Origin: Gemmatimonadota bacterium
GTDB taxonomy: Bacteria > Gemmatimonadota > Gemmatimonadetes > Gemmatimonadales > GWC2-71-9
Assembly: GCA_016880225.1 (NCBI GenBank)
Contig: JAEHDT010000041.1
Coordinates: 1-10,268 of the forward strand
Direction: 5' to 3'
DNA length: 10,268 bases
Shown: positions 4,710 through 10,268 of the stretch, piece after piece
Position numbering within the stretch: position 1 is the first letter of the stretch
Layout: every line of letters starts with the position of its first letter
Program-made: the position numbers and the translations under genes
Notes under the pieces: model-generated
Databases searched by the model: none
The model's input: the letters and a program-made list of their open reading frames with translations, nothing else
Told to the model about the DNA's origin: nothing

Positions 4710-6983
4710 ATGTCCCTGTCCGCACGTCCGATCCACGCGCTCGCCGCCGGCTGCCTGTTGCTCGCCTTCACGCCGGCACCGGGCGATGACCTGCGCGGCT
4801 TCACGGCCGAGTCGGCCAAGGCCGAGCGCGAGTGGGAGACCAAGTTCCGCGCCATCCCCTCCCCCGACTCGCTGCGCAGCTACATGCGCCTGCTCTCGGC
4901 GCGCCCGCACCACGTCGGCTCGCCCTACGACAAGGCGAACGCCGAGTGGATCCTCGCCAAGTTCAAGAGCTTCGGGCTCGACGCGCAGATCGAGACCTTC
5001 GACGTGCTGTTTCCGACTCCCAAAGAGCGCGTCGTCGAGCTCGTCGCTCCCACCCGGTTCGTCGCCCGCCTGCAGGAGCCAGCGGTGGCGGGTGACCCGA
5101 CGTCGAGCCAGCAGGCGGAGCAGCTCCCGACTTACAACGCCTACTCCGTGGACGGCGACGTCACCGCGCCGCTCGTGTACGTGAACTACGGCGTCCCGGC
5201 GGACTACGAGCGGCTCGAGCGGCTGGGGATTTCCGTGAAGGGGGCGATCGTGATCGCGCGCTACTTCGGATCGTGGCGCGGCATCAAGCCCAAGGTGGCG
5301 GCCGAGCACGGCGCCATCGGCTGCATCATCTATTCCGACCCGCGCGACGACGGCTACGTGCGGGGCGACGTGTACCCGCAGGGGCCGTGGCGCCCCAAGG
5401 ACGGCGTGCAGCGCGGCAGCGTGATGGACATGCCGCTCTACCCCGGCGACCCGCTCACGCCCGGCGTGGGCGCCACCAAGGAAGCCAAGCGCCTGGCGCT
5501 CGGCGACGCGGCCACGATCACGAAGATCCCCGTGCTGCCGATCTCGTACGGCGATGCGCAGCCGCTACTCGCGGCGCTCGGGGGGCCCGCGGCGCCCGAG
5601 CAATGGCGCGGCGGGCTCGGCATCACCTATCACGTCGGTCCGGGCCCCGCGCGCGTGCACTTGAAGGTCAAGTCGGACTGGAGCCTGAAGACCTTGTACG
5701 ACGTGATCGCGCGCATCCCCGGCGCGGCGGCGCCAGACGAGTGGGTGATCCGCGGCAATCACCACGACGCCTGGGTGAACGGCGCCGAGGACCCGATCTC
5801 GGGGCTGGCGCCGCTGCTCGAAGAGGCGCGCGCCTACGGCCAGCTCCTGAAGCAGGGCTGGAAGCCGCGCCGCACCATCATCTACGCCGCCTGGGACGGC
5901 GAAGAGCCCGCGCTGCTCGGCTCCACCGAGTGGGTCGAGGCGCACGCCGACGAACTCGCCGCGAAGGCCGTGGCGTACCTGAACAGCGACACCAACGGCC
6001 GCGGCTTCCTCGACATCGCGGGCTCGCACACGCTCGAGCAGTTCATCAACGACGTGGCGAAGGACATCGAGGACCCGGAGACCAAGCTCAGCGTCTGGAA
6101 GCGCGTCCAGCTCCGCACCATCGCCGACGCGACCTCGGCCGACGCCCGGCAGGAAGCCCGCAACCGCGCCGACTTGCGCATCGACGCGCTCGGCTCCGGC
6201 TCCGACTTCACACCGTTCCTGCAGCACGTCGGCATCGCGACCCTCAACCTGGGCTACGGCGGCGAGGACGGCGGCGGCATCTACCACTCCATCTACGACG
6301 ACTTCAAGTGGTACACCAGCTTCGACGACACGTCGTTCGTGTACGGTCGCGCGCTCGCTCAGACGGTGGGCACCGCCGTCATGCGGCTTGCCGGCGCCGA
6401 GCTCGTGCCCTACCAGTTCGGCGGCTTCGCCGAGACCGTCGGGCGCTACGCGAAGGAGGTCGAGAAGCTGCTCAAGGACAAGCAGGACGACGTCCGCGAG
6501 CGCAACCTCCAGCTCGACGAGGGGGTCTTCTCGGCAACCGCGGATCCGCGGCAGACGTCGGTGCCTCCGGCGCGGGAAGAGCTGCCGCCGTACCTGAACT
6601 TCGCCCCGCTCGATAACGCGGTCGCGGCGCTCACGCGCGCGGCCGAGCGCTACGACCAGGCATTCTCCAAGGCGCAGGCGAACGGCGGTGCGGCGCTCGC
6701 GAAGGCGGACCTCACCGCGCTGAACGCCGCGCTCCGCCAGAGCGAGCGCGTCCTGACCACCGCCGCCGGCCTGCCGCGCCGGCCCTGGTATCGCCACGAG
6801 ATCTACGCCCCCGGCTTCTACACGGGGTACGGCGTCAAGACGCTGCCGGGGGTGCGCGAAGCGATCGAGCAGAAGCACTGGAAGGAAGGCGACGAGCAGA
6901 TCGCCGTGGTCGCGCACGCGCTCGAGGCCGAAACGGACGTGATCGGCCGGGCGGCCGGGCAGCTCGAGAAGGTGGCGCCGTAG
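4710..6983 (+). CDS. M28B family metallopeptidase, glutamate carboxypeptidase II/PSMA-like
   Basis: A 757-residue exported protein with signal-like residues 1-25. About 60-110 and 320-570 form the M28 peptidase domain, 140-310 the inserted PA domain (VKGAIVIARYFGSWRG, IIYSDP, DGVQRGS, GDPLTPG), and about 585-755 the transferrin-receptor-like dimerisation domain. The di-zinc site of human GCPII is fully aligned: His351 (GNHHDAW), Asp361 (AEDPISG), catalytic Glu398 and ligand Glu399 (WDGEEPALLGSTEW), Asp427 (LNSDTN) and His526 (YHSIYDD). Predicted to remove C-terminal residues from peptides in the periplasm. Alpha-carboxylate binders are kept (Arg190, Tyr525, Tyr707), but glutamate side-chain binders are changed (Ser237 and Gly706 where GCPII has Asn257 and Lys699), so a non-glutamate preference is likely. 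GAGG at 4696-4699 serves the ATG. The gene follows the amidohydrolase after 33 bases, probably in the same operon. Confidence 0.9.
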   Translation: MSLSARPIHALAAGCLLLAFTPAPGDDLRGFTAESAKAEREWETKFRAIPSPDSLRSYMRLLSARPHHVGSPYDKANAEWILAKFKSFGLDAQIETFDVLFPTPKERVVELVAPTRFVARLQEPAVAGDPTSSQQAEQLPTYNAYSVDGDVTAPLVYVNYGVPADYERLERLGISVKGAIVIARYFGSWRGIKPKVAAEHGAIGCIIYSDPRDDGYVRGDVYPQGPWRPKDGVQRGSVMDMPLYPGDPLTPGVGATKEAKRLALGDAATITKIPVLPISYGDAQPLLAALGGPAAPEQWRGGLGITYHVGPGPARVHLKVKSDWSLKTLYDVIARIPGAAAPDEWVIRGNHHDAWVNGAEDPISGLAPLLEEARAYGQLLKQGWKPRRTIIYAAWDGEEPALLGSTEWVEAHADELAAKAVAYLNSDTNGRGFLDIAGSHTLEQFINDVAKDIEDPETKLSVWKRVQLRTIADATSADARQEARNRADLRIDALGSGSDFTPFLQHVGIATLNLGYGGEDGGGIYHSIYDDFKWYTSFDDTSFVYGRALAQTVGTAVMRLAGAELVPYQFGGFAETVGRYAKEVEKLLKDKQDDVRERNLQLDEGVFSATADPRQTSVPPAREELPPYLNFAPLDNAVAALTRAAERYDQAFSKAQANGGAALAKADLTALNAALRQSERVLTTAAGLPRRPWYRHEIYAPGFYTGYGVKTLPGVREAIEQKHWKEGDEQIAVVAHALEAETDVIGRAAGQLEKVAP

Positions 6984-7017
6984 CGGGCCGATCCGGCCTG
7001 TCGCGAGCACGCAACGA

Positions 7018-7046
7018 TTGACTCCCCGGGTTCCGCTCGCCACTAT
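7018..7046 (+). promoter_or_regulatory. Putative sigma-70-type promoter
   Basis: TTGACT at 7018-7023 (five of six to consensus) and CACTAT at 7041-7046 with a 17-base spacer lie in the 92-base gap before the small exported protein gene. A start near 7053 gives a leader of about 23 bases containing GGGAGG. The left arm of an 11-bp inverted repeat sits within the spacer. Confidence 0.45.
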
Positions 7047-7068
7047 GCGGCAGGGACCGGAACCCGGG
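7025..7068 (+). repeat. Perfect 11-bp inverted repeat overlapping promoter spacer and SD
   Basis: CCCGGGTTCCG (7025-7035) and CGGAACCCGGG (7058-7068) are exact reverse complements around a 22-base loop; within the loop GCC 7039-7041 can also pair with GGC 7049-7051. The right arm shares GGG with the SD GGGAGG (7066-7071). It could be an operator, a read-through hairpin that masks the SD, or a rho-independent-like stop for the M28 operon; no T-run follows, which argues against a classical terminator. Confidence 0.6.
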
Positions 7069-7075
7069 AGGCCCC

Positions 7076-7444
7076 ATGCACCGCACGACCCGGACGGCCG
7101 CAGTCGCCGCCGTCCTGCTGATCCCGCTGACCTTCTCGTCCCCGGCACACCCGCGGGGCGCGCGGCGAATCGACACGGCCCAGGCCGCGCCGTCGTACAC
7201 CTACGTAGGCACCGTGCACGCCGTGAACGCCCGCGCCGGCTCGCTCGATCTGATCACGGGTGTCGGAATGGCGCTGCGTCTCGTGCACATGACCACGCAG
7301 CCCACGACCTTGTTCGCTGGCGCCGGCGCGAGCCTGAGGCTGAGGGCCCTGCAGCCGGGCGACATCGTGCGCACCGAGTGCCGCAGCACGCCCACCGGCA
7401 TGGTCGCGAGCCGCATCGAGAAGGTCGAGGCACAGAAGCCGTGA
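7076..7444 (+). CDS. Small exported beta-rich protein, DUF5666-like
   Basis: A 122-residue protein of unknown function. Residues 1-25 are a Sec-type signal (MHRTTRTAAVAAVLLIPLTF, then SSPA), followed by a basic and Ala-rich linker. The mature part from about 41 (YTYVGTVHAVNARAGSLDLIT) has the repeating short-strand pattern of OB-like DUF5666 domains: a 'G.v..v....g.l.l' opening, a central TTLFAGAG, an ALQPGDIVRTEC turn and a final VASRIEKVEA strand. It has one cysteine (Cys102) and no tryptophan. CusF, which has a similar size and fold, is less likely because its metal-binding His/Trp/Met set is missing. GGGAGG lies four bases before the ATG. The TGA overlaps the GTG of the di-heme protein, so the two are probably translated together and may share an envelope role. 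Confidence 0.65.
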   Translation: MHRTTRTAAVAAVLLIPLTFSSPAHPRGARRIDTAQAAPSYTYVGTVHAVNARAGSLDLITGVGMALRLVHMTTQPTTLFAGAGASLRLRALQPGDIVRTECRSTPTGMVASRIEKVEAQKP

Positions 7445-8583
7445 CCCGGCTAGGGGTCGCGCTGCTGTTCCTCTTTATCGCGGCGGGCTGCAACCGGCCC
7501 GTGCAGCCGGGCGATCCCATCCCCGGGCTCGCCCGCGCAGAGCGCGATCGCTTCGCGCGCGGCAAGGTCGTGTTCGACAGCGAGTTCACCCCCCACACGG
7601 GGCTCGGGCCCCTGTTCAACTCGACCGCGTGCGGGGAATGTCACGAGGATCCGAAGGCGGGCGGACGCGGCGATGAAGTCGAGATCCACGCCACCGCGTT
7701 CTCGGGCGGCGTGTGCGACCCGCTCGTGCAAGAAGGCGGGCCGGTGATTCAGCAGCACGCCACGCCCGCCCTGAAGCAGGCGCTGGGCATTGACTCGGAG
7801 CCGTTCCCGCCCTCGGCGTCGGCCCGGGCGATGCGCACGTCGCCGGTGGTGTTCGGCCGTGGGCTGCTCGACCTGGTGCCCGATTCGCTCATCCTCTCGT
7901 ACGCCGACCCCGACGACCGGAACCATGACGGCGTGCGGGGGCGGCCCAACCGCTCCCTGGACGGCCGCATCGGCCGGTTCGGCCGCAAGGCGTTCGTGCC
8001 GACGCTGCGCGAGTTCAACGCCGGCGCCTTCCCCGCGGAGATGGGGGTGACCGATCCGGAGCAGCCGACTGAAGAGAACATCGGCGGCAAGCCGATCCCC
8101 CCGGGCGTGGATTCCACCGCCGATCCCGAGATCAATCAGGAAGCCCTGGAGCTGGCGGACGACTTCGTCCGCTTCCTGGCGCCGCCTACCCCGGCCAAGC
8201 TCGGCAAGGAGGGGCGGCGCGGTCGCGAGCTGTTCTCCCAGATCGGGTGCGCCACCTGCCACATCCCCACGCTCCGCACCGGGGACAGCCCCGTGCCGGC
8301 GCTGCGCCGGCGCGAGTTCGCGGCCTACACCGATCTTTTGCTCCACGATCTGGGACCGGAGCTGGCGGACATCTGCCTCGGCCGCGCCGCGCCCGCCGAC
8401 TTCCGCACCGAGCCGCTGCTCGATCTGCGCGACGCCACGAAGTTTCTCCACGACGGACGGGCCACGACCCTGGAGCAGGCGGTCGACCTGCACGGGGGCG
8501 AGGGTGCCGCCGCGCGCAACGGATTCAAGGTCCTGACCCCCGCCGATCGGGCGGCGCTGATCGCCTTCCTTAAGTCTCTGTAA
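7441..8583 (+). CDS. Di-heme c-type cytochrome lipoprotein, DHOR/DUF1111 family
   Basis: A 380-residue protein starting at GTG 7441, with GAGG at 7427-7430. That start gives a good lipoprotein signal (VALLFLFIAAGC, Cys17); the frame is open further upstream but would overlap the previous gene and lose the signal. Two c-type heme sites are visible: CGECH at 64-68 after LFNSTA, and CATCH at 270-274 (IGCATCHIPTLRTG). The C-terminal part has the family's YTDLLLHDLGPELAD, FRTEPLLDL, KFLHDGR and LHGGEGAAARNGF blocks. The family (COG3488, di-heme oxidoreductase related to MauG-type peroxidases) acts in the periplasm on electron donors that are mostly undefined. It is somewhat shorter than many members. 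Overlap with the small exported protein gene implies co-translation. Redox partner and substrate are unknown. Confidence 0.88.
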   Translation: MTRLGVALLFLFIAAGCNRPVQPGDPIPGLARAERDRFARGKVVFDSEFTPHTGLGPLFNSTACGECHEDPKAGGRGDEVEIHATAFSGGVCDPLVQEGGPVIQQHATPALKQALGIDSEPFPPSASARAMRTSPVVFGRGLLDLVPDSLILSYADPDDRNHDGVRGRPNRSLDGRIGRFGRKAFVPTLREFNAGAFPAEMGVTDPEQPTEENIGGKPIPPGVDSTADPEINQEALELADDFVRFLAPPTPAKLGKEGRRGRELFSQIGCATCHIPTLRTGDSPVPALRRREFAAYTDLLLHDLGPELADICLGRAAPADFRTEPLLDLRDATKFLHDGRATTLEQAVDLHGGEGAAARNGFKVLTPADRAALIAFLKSL

Positions 8584-8594
8584 GTCTCTGTAAG
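8571..8594 (+). repeat. 10-bp tandem repeat at the stop of the di-heme gene
   Basis: TAAGTCTCTG occurs at 8571-8580 and 8581-8590 and begins again as TAAG at 8591-8594. The in-frame stop is the TAA at 8581-8583. Because the unit is 10 bases, the three TAA triplets at 8571, 8581 and 8591 fall in the three different reading frames. Confidence 0.9.
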
Positions 8595-8609
8595 AAACGT
8601 CCGAGGGGC

Positions 8610-8639
8610 TTGAAGAATCCGGTGGGGGCTTGTTACCAT
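8610..8639 (+). promoter_or_regulatory. Putative extended -10 promoter of the ABC exporter operon
   Basis: TTGAAG (8610-8615), an 18-base spacer and TACCAT (8634-8639) preceded by TG one base away (8631-8632) form an extended -10 promoter. The expected start site (about 8645-8647) is only a few bases before the ATG at 8650, and no SD is seen, so the mRNA would be nearly leaderless. Confidence 0.5.
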
Positions 8640-8649
8640 CACTCCGCCT

Positions 8650-9591
8650 ATGTCCCTCCTCGCACTCGACGGAATCTCCAAGCGATTCGACGGCGTGACG
8701 GCGGTCGACGGCGTCTCATTCGCGGTGGACCGCGGCCAAGTGGTGGGTTTTCTCGGGCCCAACGGGGCCGGCAAGTCCACCACCATGCGCATCATCACGC
8801 AATACTACGAGCCCGATAGCGGCACGATCACGCTCGACGGCGTCCCGCTCGCCGACGCGGGCCGCGAAGCGAAGCGCCGCATCGGCTACCTGCCCGAGAA
8901 CAATCCGCTGTACGGCGACATGCTGGTGTGCGACTATCTCGCGTTCATCGCCGACCTGCGCGACCTCGCGGGCCCCCACCGCCTCCAGGCGATCGATGCC
9001 GCCGTCACCGCGACCGGCATCGAGACGGTCTACTACCGGCCGATCGGCGAGCTGTCGAAAGGCTACCGCCAACGGGTGGGCCTCGCGCAGGCGATCGTCC
9101 ACCGTCCCGATCTCCTGGTGCTCGACGAGCCCACCGAAGGGCTCGACCCAAACCAGCGCGTGGAGATCCGCCGCCTGATCGGAGCGCTCGGCAAGGACCG
9201 CACGGTCATCCTGTCGACGCACGTCCTCTCCGAAGTGCAGCACACCTGCTCGCGACTGCTGATCATCAGCCGGGGCAAGATCGTGGCGGACGGGGGGGTG
9301 GAGCAGCTGATCCGCCGGGCCGAGGGCGCGGTCGAGATCGCGGTCGAAGTGGCCGGGACGGGCGTGGCGGAGGCGCTGGGCAAGCTGCCCGGCGTGCTCC
9401 AGGTCAAGCCGGCGGGGCCGGCGGTGGACGGGCGTGTCGCCGTGACGCTCACCGCGGAGCGCGCGGGCGATCTGCGACCCGAGATCTTCGGCCTCGCCAA
9501 GGCGCGCGGCTGGACGCTATACGAGCTGCACCAGCAGGCCGGCAGCCTCGAGGACCTGTTCCACCAGCTCACCAGCGCGCCGGAGCCGTGA
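8650..9591 (+). CDS. ABC exporter ATP-binding protein, GldA/NatA-like
   Basis: A 313-residue cytosolic ATPase of an ABC-2 exporter. Walker A is GPNGAGKST at 36-44, the signature is LSKGYRQ at 135-141, Walker B is LLVLDEP at 155-161 with catalytic Glu160, the D-loop is EGLD, and the switch His is His191 (STH). The Q-loop position is Glu83 (YLPENNPLY), as often seen in GldA- and NatA-type proteins. Residues about 230-300 form the C-terminal regulatory extension, ending with SLEDLFHQLT, typical of this class. These proteins power transport by a separate permease; in Bacteroidota GldA belongs to the gliding-motility set, but in other phyla the same gene pair is widespread and its substrate unknown. 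The permease gene follows after one base. No SD is seen at ATG 8650. Confidence 0.92.
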   Translation: MSLLALDGISKRFDGVTAVDGVSFAVDRGQVVGFLGPNGAGKSTTMRIITQYYEPDSGTITLDGVPLADAGREAKRRIGYLPENNPLYGDMLVCDYLAFIADLRDLAGPHRLQAIDAAVTATGIETVYYRPIGELSKGYRQRVGLAQAIVHRPDLLVLDEPTEGLDPNQRVEIRRLIGALGKDRTVILSTHVLSEVQHTCSRLLIISRGKIVADGGVEQLIRRAEGAVEIAVEVAGTGVAEALGKLPGVLQVKPAGPAVDGRVAVTLTAERAGDLRPEIFGLAKARGWTLYELHQQAGSLEDLFHQLTSAPEP

Positions 9592-9592
9592 C

Positions 9593-10268
9593 GTGAGCCC
9601 GATCCGTACGATCGAGCGGCGCGAGCTGCGGGCGCTGTTCGACCAACCGACGGCGTACATCCTCCTGGTGGTGTTCACCGGTGTGAACGCCTTCCTGTTC
9701 TTCCGCCAGGCCGAAGTGTACGGCGTCGCGTCGTTGCGTCCCATGCTCGATTTCCTGCCGTGGCTGCTCCTGTTCCTCGTCCCCGCGGTGACGATGCGCG
9801 CTCTCGCCGAGGATGCCCGCTCAGGTACGCTCGAGGTGGTACTGGCCCAGCCCGTCACCGAGCTGGAGCTGCTGGTGGGCAAGTACGCCGGCCAGGTGCT
9901 GTTCCTGTGGCTCGCCCTGGCGCTCACCCTCACCGTCCCCCTCGGCCTGGCGCTCGGCACCGCGCCGCCGCTCGGCATCGTGCTCGCGCAGTACGTGGGC
10001 GCCGCGCTGCTCATCGCGGGACTCTCGGCCGTCGGTGTATGGGCATCGAGCGTGACCCGCAACCAGATCACCGCGTTCATTCTGGCGGTGGCGGTGATGT
10101 TCGTTCTGATCCTGGTGGGGCTCGATCCCCTCATCGTGGGGCTGCCGCCCCGGCTCGGTGCCATCGCCGCGTCGCTCGGCGTGCTGTCGCACTTCTCGAG
10201 CATCGACCGCGGCGTGATCGATCTGCGCGACGCCGTCTACTTCGTGACCCTGGCCGGCCTGTTCCTGC
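9593..10268 (+). CDS. ABC-2 type permease, GldF-like, truncated by window edge
   Basis: 225 residues are visible from GTG 9593, one base after the ATPase stop; the 3' end lies outside the window. The protein opens with a short basic amphipathic helix (RTIERRELRALFDQPT), then hydrophobic segments at about 20-38, 53-70, 99-120, 128-150, 160-182 and from 215 on. Between segments two and three lies the cytosolic coupling motif MRALAEDARSGTLEVVLAQPVTELELLVGKY, split here by position (about 68-98), characteristic of ABC-2 permeases of the GldF/NosY kind. It forms the membrane channel for the ATPase encoded upstream. In related operons a GldG-like substrate-binding-domain protein follows; that can be checked only beyond the edge. 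Substrate is unknown. Confidence 0.88.
   Translation, partial: MSPIRTIERRELRALFDQPTAYILLVVFTGVNAFLFFRQAEVYGVASLRPMLDFLPWLLLFLVPAVTMRALAEDARSGTLEVVLAQPVTELELLVGKYAGQVLFLWLALALTLTVPLGLALGTAPPLGIVLAQYVGAALLIAGLSAVGVWASSVTRNQITAFILAVAVMFVLILVGLDPLIVGLPPRLGAIAASLGVLSHFSSIDRGVIDLRDAVYFVTLAGLFL

Noticed and set aside
7025..7068. Intrinsic terminator after the M28 gene
   Set aside because: The hairpin is good but no T-run follows and the right arm merges with the next SD, so it is listed as an inverted repeat only.
5565..7148. Minus-strand open frame of about 530 codons opposite the M28 peptidase
   Set aside because: It is the GC-rich mirror of a conserved metallopeptidase and has no recognisable domain.
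7018..7440. 141-residue extension of the di-heme protein
   Set aside because: It overlaps the small exported protein gene and would bury the lipoprotein signal; GTG 7441 restores it.
1..10268. CRISPR array, defence system or insertion sequence
   Set aside because: No regularly spaced repeats, transposase, nuclease or recombinase motifs were found in any plausible gene.

Overview
This is a GC-rich, gene-dense bacterial chromosome segment in which every gene I can support lies on the + strand. Several things suggest a Gemmatimonadota-like soil or sediment lineage: the base composition, the many exported hydrolases, a PSMA-like M28 peptidase, a translation-factor-like/DUF6494 pair, and a Gld-type ABC exporter. 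This is inference; no 16S rRNA or other marker gene is present to confirm it. No CRISPR array, insertion sequence, phage gene or toxin-antitoxin pair was found, and no gene-free stretch exceeds about 95 bases.

Layout. (1) 2-532 is the C-terminal part of ispE (isoprenoid MEP pathway), cut by the left edge. (2) 572-1660 holds three closely packed small genes: an EF-Tu domain-2-like protein with a very strong Shine-Dalgarno (SD), a DUF6494-like protein overlapping it by ATGA, and a DUF922 putative zinc-protease lipoprotein. (3) 1754-2098 encodes a coiled-coil protein with a C-terminal membrane anchor, behind its own putative promoter. It is followed after one base by tRNA-Gln(TTG), which is followed after eight bases by the next gene. 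(4) 2179-6983 is a likely operon of three exported hydrolases: a Tat-dependent SGNH esterase, an amidohydrolase with an N-terminal NTF2-like domain, and a glutamate-carboxypeptidase-II-like M28 metallopeptidase. Together they look like a periplasmic scavenging set for peptides and esters. (5) 7076-8583 is a two-gene unit: a small exported beta-rich protein overlapping (GTGA) a di-heme c-type lipoprotein of the DHOR/DUF1111 family. (6) 8650 to the right edge starts a Gld-type ABC-2 exporter (ATPase plus truncated permease) with a putative extended -10 promoter so close to the ATG that the mRNA would be almost leaderless.

I do not see a clearly new defence or mobile system. The points most worth a second look are as follows. 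The M28 peptidase keeps the zinc site and alpha-carboxylate contacts of GCPII but has lost the residues that read the glutamate side chain. Two genes have an inverted repeat whose distal arm could mask the SD only in read-through RNA. A 10-bp tandem repeat places TAA in all three frames at the end of the cytochrome gene. The tRNA-Gln is packed between two protein genes almost without spacers.
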